From assembly GCF_026626335.1 (NCBI RefSeq), contig NZ_JAPNTZ010000023.1:111847-175846 (forward strand): 64,000 nt of DNA, in the 5' to 3' direction. The DNA comes from Paractinoplanes pyxinae. Its GTDB lineage: Bacteria; Actinomycetota; Actinomycetes; Mycobacteriales; Micromonosporaceae. Below the pieces are notes generated by a model that was given only the letters and a program-made list of their open reading frames with translations, searched no databases and had not been told where the DNA came from. The position numbers were made by a program, and so were the translations under genes. Shown here in pieces: positions 1 to 9,389 of this stretch. The first letter of the stretch is position 1. Every line of letters starts with the position of its first letter.

Positions 1-599
1 GTCAGGAACGCTGCCGAGAGCACTGCCGAGCGGATGTTCGGCAGCACCACCCGCCACATCACGGTGGCCCAGCTCGCGCCCAGTGAGCGGGCGGCTTCGG
101 CCAGCGTCTTCACGTCGATGGCGGACAGGCCGGCGTCGATCGCGCGGTAGGCGTACGGCAGAACCAGGATCGTGTACGCGAAGACGAGCGTCAGTGACGA
201 GCCGCCGAAGAAGTACGTCACCCACGCGTACACCGGCGCCAGGCCGACGACCAGCACGATGGCCGGGATGGTCAGCGGCAGCAGGCACAGGAACTCGACC
301 AGCCGGCGCAGCCGGGGCAGCCGCAAACGACCCCAAACGGCCGTCGGAACGAGCAATACGAGCATCAACAGTGCAGTGAGCGCCGCCTGCAGCAACGACG
401 ACGTGATGCCCTCGGCCAGCGCCGGGTACCGCTCGCTCAGCTCCGGCCAGTTGAACAGGGCCGGCCAGGTGGACGAGTCGCGCGTCGAGAACTCGACCAT
501 CGCGACGAGCGGCAACAGGAAGAAAACGCCAAGAACGAGCAACACCGTCCAGCGAAACGCGCGTTGCTTGCGCGCTCGACGAGCGATCACCCCAGCCAT
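1..599 (-). CDS. ABC transporter permease, C-terminus cut by window edge
   Basis: Inner-membrane permease subunit of an ABC importer. The reverse strand reads from ATG at 597-599 off the left edge, giving about 199 residues. Hydrophobic segments alternate with short loops, and the cytoplasmic EAA-type motif that docks to the ATPase is visible near the left edge (EAARSLGASW followed by a VVLPNI stretch). The start lies 13 bp inside the end of the upstream permease gene, so the two are translationally coupled. It belongs to the same operon as the binding protein at 1476-2594. The ATPase is not in the window and would be expected further left. Confidence 0.9.
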   Translation of the reverse strand, partial: MAGVIARRARKQRAFRWTVLLVLGVFFLLPLVAMVEFSTRDSSTWPALFNWPELSERYPALAEGITSSLLQAALTALLMLVLLVPTAVWGRLRLPRLRRLVEFLCLLPLTIPAIVLVVGLAPVYAWVTYFFGGSSLTLVFAYTILVLPYAYRAIDAGLSAIDVKTLAEAARSLGASWATVMWRVVLPNIRSAVLSAAFL

Positions 600-1483
600 T
601 TGGACGTCCGTTTCTGCAGCAACGTGTACAGCGCCATCACGACGGACACGACCACGACCATGCCGAGCGCCATCGCCTTGCCGACGTTCTGCTGGCCGAG
701 CAGCACCTCACTGGTGAGCGCGCCGCGAATCTGCAACGGCACGAGCGGTGAGCCCTGACTGACCAGCGCGGCCGCGGTGGCGTACGCGGAAAAGCTGTTG
801 GCGAACAGAAGCAGCGCCGAACCGAGGAACGCCGGCGCCAGCAACGGACCGGCCACGCGTGTCCAGTACTGCCAGGTCGTGCCGCCCAGGCTCTCGGTCG
901 CCTCGCGCCACTGCGGACGGATGCCGTCGAGCGCGGGCAGGAACACGATCACCATGAGCGGGATCTGGAAGTACGTGTAGACGAGCGTGAGCCCCGGCAG
1001 TTCGAACAGCCACACCCCGTTGGCGAAGATGTCCACTTGGAACGTGTCGCGCAACCACACGGTGATGAACCCGGACAGCCCGATGGTGGCCAGGAACGCG
1101 AACGCCAGCGTGACGCCGCCGAACTGCGCGAGCACGCCGGCCGCCGCGGTCACCACCCGGCGAAGCACACCGTCCGGGCGCGCGGTCACCAACGCGTACG
1201 CCAATAGGGCTCCCAGAACGGCGCCCACGAGCGCGCTGATGGCCGAGAGCGCGATGCTGCGGCCGAAGGCGTCAAGGACGTACGAGTTCCCGAGCGCCTT
1301 GACGTTCTCCAACGTCGCGCCGGAGGAGCCCGCGAACGCGCCGATCACCACGACCAGCGTCGGGATCACCAGGAAGATCGTCACGTACGCGAAGAACGGC
1401 ACCGTGCCGAGCAGGGCGGTGACGCCCCGCAGGCGCGGCCGCCGGGCCACGCGCTGCGGGACGGCCGCGACGATCTCAGCCAA
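587..1483 (-). CDS. ABC transporter permease
   Basis: First permease of the importer, about 298 aa, with an N-terminal membrane segment after a basic start and roughly six hydrophobic segments. The EAA-type loop (REATESLGGTTWQYW, then GPLLAPAF) marks the binding-protein-dependent transport permease fold. The best start by extent is a TTG at 1481-1483 that overlaps the stop of the binding-protein gene by 8 bp; a GTG a few codons downstream is an alternative because no strong ribosome site precedes the TTG. The two distinct permeases plus a PotD/AfuA-like binding protein fit the spermidine/putrescine/iron group, but the substrate cannot be read from sequence. Confidence 0.88.
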   Translation of the reverse strand: MAEIVAAVPQRVARRPRLRGVTALLGTVPFFAYVTIFLVIPTLVVVIGAFAGSSGATLENVKALGNSYVLDAFGRSIALSAISALVGAVLGALLAYALVTARPDGVLRRVVTAAAGVLAQFGGVTLAFAFLATIGLSGFITVWLRDTFQVDIFANGVWLFELPGLTLVYTYFQIPLMVIVFLPALDGIRPQWREATESLGGTTWQYWTRVAGPLLAPAFLGSALLLFANSFSAYATAAALVSQGSPLVPLQIRGALTSEVLLGQQNVGKAMALGMVVVVSVVMALYTLLQKRTSKWLG

Positions 1484-2594
1484 TGGCCTTGGCCCAGTCC
1501 GTCGCCAGGATCTCCTTGGCCTTGGTGTTCTGGGCCTCGGTCGGGATCACCGGGCTGCCGTCGATCTTGGGCAGCGCCTCGAACGCCGTCTTGTCGATCG
1601 TGCCGGCCTTCTCCATGGCCTCGGCGCGCACCGGGCGGGCGCCACCCTTGAGCCACAGGTTCTGGCCCTCGTCGGAGTAGAGGAACTCCTGCCACAGCCG
1701 CGCGGCGGCCGGGTGCGGGGCGTCCTTGTTGATGGCCTGTACGTAGTACGAGCCGAGGACGGCGCCGCTGGGCACGAAGGTCTTCCAGGTCTTGAGCTTG
1801 GTCGCCTCGGCTGCGTTCAGGTAGTCCCAGTCGAAGACGACCGGGGTCTGACCGGACTGGATGGTGGCCGAGTCGGGGTCGACGGGCAGCAGGTTGCCGG
1901 CCTTCTTCAGCTTGCCGAAGTAGTCGACGCCGGGCTTGATGTCCTCGACCGTGCCGCCGTTGCCGAGCGAGGCGGCCTGCACGGCGCCGAACGCGGAACC
2001 GGCCTGGGTCGGGTCGCCGTTGAGCGCGACCTTGCCCTTGTACTCCGGCTTGAGCAGGTCGGCCAGGCTGGTGGGGGCCGGGACCTTGGCGCTGTCGTAG
2101 CCGATCGACATGTAGCCGCCGTAGTCGTTCGTCCAGGCGCCGCCGGCGTCCTTCAGGTTGTCCGGGATCTCGGAGTGCTTCTCGACCTTGTACGGCGCGA
2201 ACATGGCCACGTTGGCCGACGCCACCGAGGCGCCGAGGTCGAACACGTCCGGGGCGCCGTCCTGACCCTTGAGCTGGTTGGCCGCGTTGATCTCGTCCTG
2301 GCTCGAGCCGTCGGGCTGAGCCGAGTTGACCTTGATGCCGTACTTGTCGCCGAAGGTCTTGATCAGCTCGCCGTAGTTCGCCCAGTTCGGCGGCAGCGCG
2401 ATGACGTTGAGCTGGCCCTCGGCCTTGGCCGCCTCGACCAGCTTGTCGAGACCGCCCAGGTCGGCCGCGCTGGCCGCGGTGGCCGCGCCCGAACCCGAGG
2501 ACTCGGTCTCTTTCTCGGGCGGCGAGCAAGCCGCAACCGCCGCTATAGTGGTGGCCGCCACAGTGACGGCGATCGTGCGGGTGAATGGACGCAC
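1476..2594 (-). CDS. ABC transporter substrate-binding lipoprotein
   Basis: Extracellular solute-binding lipoprotein, 372 aa from GTG 2592-2594, preceded by a good ribosome site (GAGGGAGGAAC, 6 nt away). The signal peptide starts VRPFTRTIAVTV and ends in the lipobox AVAAC, so the mature protein would be anchored at Cys. The mature part (LDKLVEAAKAEGQLNVIALP, later DVFDLGASVA, VVFDWDYLNA and PAAARLWQEFLYSDEGQ) is typical of the periplasmic binding fold class II used for polyamines, ferric iron or sulfonates. It is the first gene of the importer operon and overlaps the permease by 8 bp. A longer reading to 2681 would destroy the signal peptide and is not favoured. Confidence 0.9.
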   Translation of the reverse strand: MRPFTRTIAVTVAATTIAAVAACSPPEKETESSGSGAATAASAADLGGLDKLVEAAKAEGQLNVIALPPNWANYGELIKTFGDKYGIKVNSAQPDGSSQDEINAANQLKGQDGAPDVFDLGASVASANVAMFAPYKVEKHSEIPDNLKDAGGAWTNDYGGYMSIGYDSAKVPAPTSLADLLKPEYKGKVALNGDPTQAGSAFGAVQAASLGNGGTVEDIKPGVDYFGKLKKAGNLLPVDPDSATIQSGQTPVVFDWDYLNAAEATKLKTWKTFVPSGAVLGSYYVQAINKDAPHPAAARLWQEFLYSDEGQNLWLKGGARPVRAEAMEKAGTIDKTAFEALPKIDGSPVIPTEAQNTKAKEILATDWAKAIG

Positions 2595-2864
2595 CGTTGT
2601 TCCTCCCTCTGCGCGCACCGGGCCGATACGCGCTGGGTGATCATGAAAGTGCGTGCTGGACAAAAGGCATCCACAAGGCATCCGCCGGGCGACAGTTCTC
2701 CGCGCTTTCCGGCCTTTTCGTTTACGCGCTCTTCACCGTTCCTGGCCACGGCAAAGCTGTTTGTCGATGTCTTGGATCCGCCAATTCGGACTTCGCACCG
2801 GGCCGGCGAATTCCCGGCACTGGAATGGCCGGCAATGGTCGTCGATGAAACGGCCGAGGCCGCG

Positions 2865-3908
2865 TCAGATTCCGGTGCGCGAGCGGACGTGTGCCTTTTC
2901 GCGGTACATCTCGGCGTCGGCCAGGAGGCTGAGGGATTCGAGGGTGGTGGTGTCGCCGGCCGGGCGGGTGGCCACGCCGATCGAGACGCCGACGGTGACC
3001 GGGGTGGCGCCGCCCAGGTCGATGGGGTGGCGGACGGCTGCACGCAGGCGGGCGGCCAGGGCGTTCGCCTCGTCGGCGCGGGCGCCGGAAAGGACGACCA
3101 TGAACTCGTCGCCGCCGATGCGGGCGGCCAGGTCGGTGTCGCGCAGGGAGGTGCGCAGGCGGTCGGCCACCACGCGCAGCAGCTGGTCGCCGGCGGCGTG
3201 GCCCTGGGTGTCGTTCACGGCCTTGAAGCCGTCCAGGTCGAGCAGCAGCACGGCCAGGGCCTCGCCGGTCAGCGCGTCGGCGTGGGTCTGCAGGTGCTGG
3301 CGGTTGGGCAGGCCGGTCAGGGCGTCGTGGGTGGCCTGGTGCTGCAGCTGGCGGCGGGCCGCGTCGAGTTCGGCCACCTGACGGCCGTACGCGCGGGCCT
3401 GGGTGCCGGCGAGCATGGCCACCAGCAGGTGCAGAAGCACGGCGGTGGCGAGCGTCCCGGGCGGAAGGGCCGCGCCGACCAGGGCCAGGACGCCATTGTT
3501 GACCACCCACGCGGCCAAGGCGCCGGTCAGTTGCTTACGCAGGGCGGCGGTCAGGATGGCCAGCACGAGCACGGGCCAGGTGGTCTGACCGGTGGCCTGG
3601 ATGCCGGCCACGATCACGGCGATCGAGAGCGTGTCCGCGCCGACCAGGAGCGTGCTGATCACGTCGTAGTGCCGGCCGCCGGGGCGGCGCAGGTTGAGCG
3701 CGCCGAGGACCATGCCGAGCGCCATCAGCGCCAGGCCGCCGAGGCAGGCCATCCGGATCGCCGGGGCGTCCTCGAGGCCGGCCGGCATGCCGATCGCACC
3801 GGTCAGGAAAAGCAGCGTGCACACGACGCCGCCACCGCGCGAGACGAGCGAGCCGGCCTCGACGGTGCGGCGGCGCCGCAGCACCGTGCTTTCCAGGGTC
3901 AGGTTCAT
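2865..3908 (-). CDS. Membrane-bound GGDEF diguanylate cyclase
   Basis: Predicted to make cyclic di-GMP from two GTP. It has 347 aa. Residues about 25-170 hold five to six hydrophobic segments (for example CTLLFLTGAIG, LALMALGMVLGALN, WPVLVLAILTAAL), forming a membrane sensor. A short linker leads to a GGDEF domain: DALTGLPNR at 195-203, LDLDGFKAVND near 223-233, and an intact GGDEF signature at 265-269. An RxxD product-inhibition site (RDTD, 256-259) sits five residues before GGDEF. No EAL domain is present. It stands alone between the importer and the beta-oxidation operon, so the input signal is unknown. The 270 bp between it and the binding-protein gene shows no other feature. Confidence 0.93.
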   Translation of the reverse strand: MNLTLESTVLRRRRTVEAGSLVSRGGGVVCTLLFLTGAIGMPAGLEDAPAIRMACLGGLALMALGMVLGALNLRRPGGRHYDVISTLLVGADTLSIAVIVAGIQATGQTTWPVLVLAILTAALRKQLTGALAAWVVNNGVLALVGAALPPGTLATAVLLHLLVAMLAGTQARAYGRQVAELDAARRQLQHQATHDALTGLPNRQHLQTHADALTGEALAVLLLDLDGFKAVNDTQGHAAGDQLLRVVADRLRTSLRDTDLAARIGGDEFMVVLSGARADEANALAARLRAAVRHPIDLGGATPVTVGVSIGVATRPAGDTTTLESLSLLADAEMYREKAHVRSRTGI

Positions 3909-3935
3909 CGGACGGCGTATCGGTCCCGGCCCGGG

Positions 3936-5015
3936 TCAGTCTGAGTGTTGCCAGCTGCTCAAGATCCCGGCGACGGTCGCGGCCGTGGGTGGTTGCGGTT
4001 CGCGATTGGGCGTACGAGCGAAGCGCGGCGCCGGCGCGGGCTGGGTTACGCCGTCCACCTCGACGAACGTTCCCCGGGCCCGGTTGTGCGGATGGGCCGG
4101 CGCCTCGGCCGGGCTCAGCACCGGCGTGACGCACGCGTCCAGCTCGGCGAACACGCGGGTCCACTCGTCGCGCGTCCGGGCGGCGAAACGGGACGTGAAG
4201 CGCGCCCGCAGCTCCGGCCAGCCCGCCCGGTCGTACTGGCCGGGAAGGGGTTCGTCGCGCAGCCCGAGCCCGTCGAGCAGGGCCTGATAGAACGGCGGTT
4301 CGAGCGCGCCGACAGCCATGAAGCCGCCGTCGGCCGTCTCGTACGTGTCATAGAACGGCGCGCCCCCGTCGAGCAGGTTGCCGCCGCGCCCGCCGGGCCA
4401 CTGGCTGCCGGCGATCATGCCGTGCAGGAACGTCGTGAGCAGCGCCGACCCGTCGACCATGGCCGCGTCGACCACCTGCCCGCGCCCCGACCGCGAGCGT
4501 TCCAGCAGCGCCGCCAGCACCCCGACGGCCAGCAGCAGGCCGCCGCCCGCGAAGTCGCCGAGCAGGTTGATCGGCGCGTGCGGCCGCTGCCCGGCCCGGC
4601 CGAGGGGTTCGAGCGCCCCGGCCACGGCGATGTAGTCGATGTCGTGCCCGGCCCGCGCGGCCAGCGGACCGTCCTGCCCCCACCCGGTCATTCGCGCGTA
4701 CACCAGAGCGGGGTTGACCTTCTCGCAGTCGTCCGGGCCGATGCCGAGGCGTTCGGCCACACCCGGCCGGTAGCCCTCGACCAGCACGTCGGCCCGCTCG
4801 ACCAGCCGCAGCAGGTCGGCCACGCCGGCCGGCGTCTTGAGGTCGAGCGCGACCGTGCGCCGCCCGCGGTCGAGCGGCCCCGGCGGCAGCAGCGGCCCGC
4901 CCGGCCGGTCGACCCGGACGACGTCCGCGCCCAGGTCGGCCAGGATCATGCAGCCGAAGGGCCCCGGCGCCAGCCCGGCCAGCTCGACCACCCGTACGCC
5001 CTGAAGGGCGGTCAC
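3936..5015 (-). CDS. CaiB/BaiF family CoA transferase or alpha-methylacyl-CoA racemase
   Basis: 359 aa from GTG 5013-5015, overlapping the FadB-like gene by 4 bp (GTGA). The family either moves CoA between acids or epimerises 2-methylacyl-CoA. The racemase catalytic positions known from the mycobacterial enzyme appear conserved: His and Asp in GHDIDYIAVAGAL, Asp in NLLGDFAGGG, and Glu in MAVGALEPPFYQ. The N-terminus (VTALQGVRVVELAGLAPGPF) and VVRVDRPGG are typical. As last gene of a beta-oxidation operon a racemase role, feeding (S)-2-methylacyl-CoA from branched chains into oxidation, is the most likely job. A CoA-transferase role cannot be excluded. Confidence 0.85.
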   Translation of the reverse strand: MTALQGVRVVELAGLAPGPFGCMILADLGADVVRVDRPGGPLLPPGPLDRGRRTVALDLKTPAGVADLLRLVERADVLVEGYRPGVAERLGIGPDDCEKVNPALVYARMTGWGQDGPLAARAGHDIDYIAVAGALEPLGRAGQRPHAPINLLGDFAGGGLLLAVGVLAALLERSRSGRGQVVDAAMVDGSALLTTFLHGMIAGSQWPGGRGGNLLDGGAPFYDTYETADGGFMAVGALEPPFYQALLDGLGLRDEPLPGQYDRAGWPELRARFTSRFAARTRDEWTRVFAELDACVTPVLSPAEAPAHPHNRARGTFVEVDGVTQPAPAPRFARTPNREPQPPTAATVAGILSSWQHSD

Positions 5016-7015
5016 GCGGGCTCGAACCGAGTGCCGTACCGGGCCGCCAGCGCGAGCGCCCGCCCGCGGAAGTCGGCGTGCTGGTCGGCGAAGCGCAGCA
5101 CCCCGCCCGTCCAGGCCGGGTAGCCGATGCCGAGGATCGACCCGACGTTGCCGTCCTCGGCCGTGCGCAGGATGCCCTCGTCGAGGCACCGCCGCGCGTC
5201 GACCGCCTCGGCGAACAGGAACCGGTCCTTCAGGTCGTCGAACGGTACGGCTCGGCCTTCGGCCGTCGCCATCGCGGCCAGCTCGGGCCAGAGGTGGGTG
5301 CGCTTTCCTTCCTCGTACGCGTAGAAGCCCCGCCCCGCCGCGCGCCCCGGCCGGTCGTGCTCGTCGACCATCGCGTCCACCAGGGCGTGCGAGGCCGTCG
5401 CCGCGAAGGCGGGCCCGGCCGCGGCCGCGTTCTGCCGGCGGATCCGCTGCACCAGCGACAGGCTCACCTCGTCGGCCAGCGCCAGGGGCCCGGTCGGATA
5501 CCCGGCCTGCAGCGCCGCGTGCTCGATGGCCGGGGCCGGCACCCCCTCGGCCAGCATGCCGATCGCCTCGTCGATGAACTTGCCGATGACCCGGCTGGTG
5601 AAGAAGCCGCGCCCGTCGTTGACAACGATCGGCGTCTTGCCGATCCGCCGGCCCAGGTCGAACGCCCGGGCCACCGCCTCGTCGCTGGTCCGTTCGCCGA
5701 CGACGATCTCGAGCAGCGGCATCTTGCCGACGGGGGAGAAGAAGTGCATCCCGACGAAGGATTCCCCGGTGGCGAGCTCGGTGATCGGCAGGGTCGACGT
5801 GTTGGACGCCAGCAGCGCCCCCGGGGCGAGCACCGGCGCGACCTCGGCGAAGACGGCCCGCTTCAGGTCGGGATCCTCGAAGACGGCCTCGATCACCACG
5901 TCGCACCCGGCCAGGTCGGCCACGTCGGCCGTGGTGGTGATCCGCTCGTGCTGGGCGGCCCGCGCCGCCAGTTCGGGCGTCGTGTCTTTGACGACCACGT
6001 CGAGCCCGGCCTTGGCGCAGGCGAGCGCGATGCCGGCTCCCATCATGCCCGCGCCCAGCACCGCGATCTTGCGGGCCGCCGGCACCTCGACGTCCGGGCG
6101 GGCCAGGCCGCCGTTGACCGCGCGCATGTCGAAGAACAGGGCGCCGATCAGGTTCTTGGCGATCTGCCCGGTGAGCAGCGTGATCAGATGCCGGGTCTCG
6201 ATGACCTGGGCCGTCGCGAAGTCGACTTGGGCGCCCTCGACGGCGGCGGCCAGGATCTTCTCGGGGGCGGGCAGGGAGGCGCCCTTGAGCTGCTGGCGCA
6301 GGGTGGCCGGGAAGGCGGGCAGCTGGACCGCGAGCTTGGGGGAGGAGGGCGTGCCACCGGGCATGCGGTAGCCCTCGCGGTCCCACGGCTGGGCCGGCGA
6401 CGGGTTGGCGATGATCCAGGCCCGGGCCCGCTCGATCAGGGCGGCCGGGGTGGACACGATCTCGTCGACCAGGCCGTGCTCGTGGGCCTCGGCCGGGCGC
6501 AGGCGACGGCCGCTGAGCAGCCACGTCTGCAGGGCCGGGGCGAGGCCGAGCATCCGGACCGTACGGGTGACCCCGCCGGCCCCCGGCAGCAGCCCCAGCG
6601 TGACCTCGGGAAAGCCGAGCCGTGTGCCCGGCGCGTCGAGCGCGATGCGGTGGTGGCAGGCCAGCGCCACCTCGAGCCCGCCACCCAGCGCGGCCCCGTT
6701 GATGGCGGCGACCACCGGACGCCCGTACGTCTCGAGCCGCCGGAAGTCGCGCTTGATGGTGCTGAGCAGCTCGAACAGCGCGGGCGCGTCGTCCTTGGTG
6801 GCGCGGGCCATCGAGGGCAGGTCGCCGCCCGCGAAGAACGTCTTCTTGGCGCTGGTGACAATCACACCGGCTACCTGCTCGCGCTCGGCCTCGAGACGGT
6901 CGACGGCGGCGGTCATGGCGGCCACGTACGTCGCGTTCATGGTGTTCGCCGACTGATCGGGGTCGTCGAGGGTCAGGGTGACGACGCCGTCGCCGTCCCG
7001 CTCGTACTTGATCAT
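5012..7015 (-). CDS. FadB/FadJ-type enoyl-CoA hydratase / 3-hydroxyacyl-CoA dehydrogenase
   Basis: Bifunctional beta-oxidation enzyme, 667 aa from ATG 7013-7015 (MIKYERDGDG). Residues 1-190 are a crotonase domain with the two catalytic glutamates in ALGGGLEVAL (about E115) and FPEVTLGLLP (about E137). A linker leads to a Rossmann dehydrogenase with GAGMMG at 321-326 and the HFFSPVGKMPLLEI catalytic-His region, followed by C-terminal 3HCDH domains. It overlaps the thiolase stop by 1 bp (TGATG) and the CaiB-family gene by 4 bp, so the operon is translationally coupled. It hydrates enoyl-CoA and oxidises the hydroxyacyl-CoA product to a ketoacyl-CoA for the adjacent thiolase. Confidence 0.95.
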   Translation of the reverse strand: MIKYERDGDGVVTLTLDDPDQSANTMNATYVAAMTAAVDRLEAEREQVAGVIVTSAKKTFFAGGDLPSMARATKDDAPALFELLSTIKRDFRRLETYGRPVVAAINGAALGGGLEVALACHHRIALDAPGTRLGFPEVTLGLLPGAGGVTRTVRMLGLAPALQTWLLSGRRLRPAEAHEHGLVDEIVSTPAALIERARAWIIANPSPAQPWDREGYRMPGGTPSSPKLAVQLPAFPATLRQQLKGASLPAPEKILAAAVEGAQVDFATAQVIETRHLITLLTGQIAKNLIGALFFDMRAVNGGLARPDVEVPAARKIAVLGAGMMGAGIALACAKAGLDVVVKDTTPELAARAAQHERITTTADVADLAGCDVVIEAVFEDPDLKRAVFAEVAPVLAPGALLASNTSTLPITELATGESFVGMHFFSPVGKMPLLEIVVGERTSDEAVARAFDLGRRIGKTPIVVNDGRGFFTSRVIGKFIDEAIGMLAEGVPAPAIEHAALQAGYPTGPLALADEVSLSLVQRIRRQNAAAAGPAFAATASHALVDAMVDEHDRPGRAAGRGFYAYEEGKRTHLWPELAAMATAEGRAVPFDDLKDRFLFAEAVDARRCLDEGILRTAEDGNVGSILGIGYPAWTGGVLRFADQHADFRGRALALAARYGTRFEPA

Positions 7016-8220
7016 CAGAGCCTCTCGAGGACTGTCGCGACGCCCATGCCGCCGCCGATGCACAGGGTGACCACGGCCCGGCGCTGGTCACGCCGTTCCA
7101 GCTCGTCGAGCGCGGTGCCGAGCAGCATCGCGCCGGTCGCGCCGAGCGGGTGCCCGAAGGCGATCGCGCCGCCGTTGACGTTGACCCGCTCGGGATCGAG
7201 ATCGAGGTCGCGGATGTACTTGAGGACGACCGCGGCGAACGCCTCGTTGATCTCGAACAGGTCGATGTCTTTCGTGGTGAGACCGGCGACCGCCAGGGCC
7301 TTCAGGGTGGCCGGCGCCGGCCCGGTGAGCATGAGCGTGGGATCGGCCCCGGTGACGGCGGCGCCGACGATGCGGGCCCGCGGCGTGAGGCCGAGATCGT
7401 CGCCCACGGAAGAAGAGCCGATGAGCACGAGGCCGGCACCGTCCACGATGCCGGACGAGTTTCCCGCGTGGTGGACGTGCTCGAGGCGTTCCAGCCACGG
7501 GTACTTGCGCAGGGCGACCGCGTCGAAGAACTCGGTGCGTGCGAACGACGCCCGCAATTTCCCCAGGCTCTCGACAGTGGATCCGGGCCGGGGATGCTCG
7601 TCGGCGGTGAGGATGTCGAGGCCGTTGGCGTCGCGGACGGGCACCAGCGAGCGCGCGAAGTGACCGCCGGCCTGCGCCTTGGCCGCCCTGTCCTGCGACT
7701 GCACGGCGTACGCGTCGACGTCCTCCCGGGTGAAGCCCTCGAGCGTGGCGATCAGGTCGGCGCTGATTCCCTGCGGCACGAAGTCGGTGGCGAACGCCGT
7801 CTCGGGGTCGAGGAACCAGGCGCCGCCGTCGGAGCCCATCGGGTTGCGCGACATCGACTCGACCCCGCCCGCCACGATCAGGTGCTCCCAACCCGACCGG
7901 ATGCGGGCCGCCGCCTGGTTGACCGCCTCGAGCCCGGAGCCGCAGAACCGGTCGAGCTGCACGCCGGCCACCGTGTCGGGCAGCCCGGCCAGCAGCGCGG
8001 CCGACCGGGACAGGTCGCCGCCCTGCTCGCCGACCGGCGTGACGATGCCCAGCACCAGGTCGTCGATGCGGGCCGGATCGAGGCCGGGCAGCCGCGACCG
8101 CAGCGCGTCGAGCAGGCCGGTGACCAGCGAGATCGGCTTCACGCCGTGCAGGGCGCCGTTCTCTTTGCCCCGGCCTCGGGGTGTGCGCAGTGCGTCGTAC
8201 ACATAAGCCTCAGAGGACAC
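7015..8220 (-). CDS. Acetyl-CoA C-acyltransferase (thiolase)
   Basis: 401 aa, GTG start at 8218-8220 that overlaps the acyl-CoA dehydrogenase stop by 11 bp. Thiolytic cleavage of 3-ketoacyl-CoA, last step of the cycle. The nucleophilic Cys93 lies in DRFCGSGLEAV, the histidine motif is GGAIAFGHPLGATG, and the second active-site cysteine is in CIGGGMGVA near the C-terminus. NEAFA is also present. Length is typical of the family. The tight operon with a FadB-like partner indicates the trifunctional FadA/FadB arrangement rather than a biosynthetic acetoacetyl-CoA thiolase. Confidence 0.95.
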   Translation of the reverse strand: MSSEAYVYDALRTPRGRGKENGALHGVKPISLVTGLLDALRSRLPGLDPARIDDLVLGIVTPVGEQGGDLSRSAALLAGLPDTVAGVQLDRFCGSGLEAVNQAAARIRSGWEHLIVAGGVESMSRNPMGSDGGAWFLDPETAFATDFVPQGISADLIATLEGFTREDVDAYAVQSQDRAAKAQAGGHFARSLVPVRDANGLDILTADEHPRPGSTVESLGKLRASFARTEFFDAVALRKYPWLERLEHVHHAGNSSGIVDGAGLVLIGSSSVGDDLGLTPRARIVGAAVTGADPTLMLTGPAPATLKALAVAGLTTKDIDLFEINEAFAAVVLKYIRDLDLDPERVNVNGGAIAFGHPLGATGAMLLGTALDELERRDQRRAVVTLCIGGGMGVATVLERL

Positions 8221-9373
8221 GGACGATCAGCTCCTTCATGATCTCGTTCGTGCCGCCGTAGATTTTCTGCACGCGGGCGTCGGCGTACATGCGGGCGATC
8301 GGATACTCGGTGGTGTAGCCGTACCCGCCGAAGATCTGCAGGCAGCGGTCGACGACCTCGCACTGGCCCTCGGTGAGCCAGGCCTTGGCCATGGCGGCCG
8401 TGGCGACGTCGAGCTCGCCCCGCGTGTGCCGGGCGATGCAGTCGTCCAGGAACACCCGCGAGACCCGGGTGCGGGTCGCGCAGTCGGCCAGCACCATCCG
8501 GGTGTTCTGGTGACCGATCAGCGGCTTGCCGAAGGCGGTTCTTTCCTTCGCGTACGCCGTGGCCAGCTCCACCGCGCGTTGCATGGCCGCCACCGCGCCG
8601 ACGCCGATCACCAGGCGTTCCTGCGGCAGCTGGCGCATCATCTGGAAGAAGCCCGAACCCTCGGACTCGAGCCGGTTGGCCGCCGGCACTCGCATGTCGT
8701 CGAAGAACAGTTCGGCCGTGTCGTTGGAGTGCAGCCCGATCTTCTCGAGCAGACGCCCGCGCCGGAACCCCGGGGTGTCGTCGCCGAGCTCGCAGACCAG
8801 CAGGCTGATGCCGGCCGCCCGCTGCGCCGGGTCGGTCTTGACGGCCAGGATCAGCAGGTCGGCCAGGCCGCCGTTGGTGATGAACGTCTTGGACCCGCTG
8901 ACCAGGTAGTCGTCCCCGTCGCGTACGGCGCGGGTCTTGATCTCTTGCAGGTCGGAGCCGCCGCCGGGCTCGGTCATGCCGATCGCGCCGACCAGCTCAC
9001 CCGAGCACAGACCGGGCAGCCACCGCCGTTTCTGCTCCTCGTTCCCGTACGCGACCAGGTAGCCCGTCACGATGCCGCTGTGCACCGCCAGGCCGAGGCT
9101 CCCCTCGCCGCAGGCCATCTGCTCGTGCAGCAGCACCGCCTCGTGCGTGAAGTCGCCACCCCCGCCGCCGTACTCTTCGGGCACACTGAGACCGAGCAGG
9201 CCCAGCTTGCCCGCCGCCCGGTAGTGCTCCCGGTCGGGATGGCCCTGCTGCTCGTGGCGGGCCTGATGCGGCAGCACCTCGTTGACGAAGAACGTGCGGG
9301 CCAGCTCGGCAAGGGCCTCGTGCTCGGGCTCGCGCCACGGCGGCGCGTACCCGTCCAGTCCTGGGGTGGGCAT
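8210..9373 (-). CDS. Acyl-CoA dehydrogenase, long-chain type
   Basis: 387 aa from ATG 9371-9373 with AAAGGTAGGACC upstream as ribosome site. FAD-dependent first step of beta-oxidation. FAD/substrate motifs IGMTEPGGGSD (near 131-141) and KTFITNGG are present. The C-terminal motif is IYGGTNEIMKE, without the MCAD-type Glu (YEGT); instead the Glu in LPQERL (about E252) matches the catalytic base of long-chain and isovaleryl-type enzymes. First gene of the beta-oxidation operon, divergent from the TetR gene at 9435 with a 61-bp shared control region. Confidence 0.93.
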   Translation of the reverse strand: MPTPGLDGYAPPWREPEHEALAELARTFFVNEVLPHQARHEQQGHPDREHYRAAGKLGLLGLSVPEEYGGGGGDFTHEAVLLHEQMACGEGSLGLAVHSGIVTGYLVAYGNEEQKRRWLPGLCSGELVGAIGMTEPGGGSDLQEIKTRAVRDGDDYLVSGSKTFITNGGLADLLILAVKTDPAQRAAGISLLVCELGDDTPGFRRGRLLEKIGLHSNDTAELFFDDMRVPAANRLESEGSGFFQMMRQLPQERLVIGVGAVAAMQRAVELATAYAKERTAFGKPLIGHQNTRMVLADCATRTRVSRVFLDDCIARHTRGELDVATAAMAKAWLTEGQCEVVDRCLQIFGGYGYTTEYPIARMYADARVQKIYGGTNEIMKELIVRVL

Positions 9374-9389
9374 GGTCCTACCTTTTCGA

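Noticed and set aside
2595..2864. Gene between cyclase and importer
   Set aside because: Possible frames lack a start with a ribosome site and show no coding pattern.
987..3944. 985-codon open frame on the forward strand
   Set aside because: It is the antisense shadow of the importer and cyclase genes, with repetitive low-complexity translation and no domain.
5078..7663. 861-codon forward open frame
   Set aside because: Antisense of the FadB-like and thiolase genes; GC-rich shadow.
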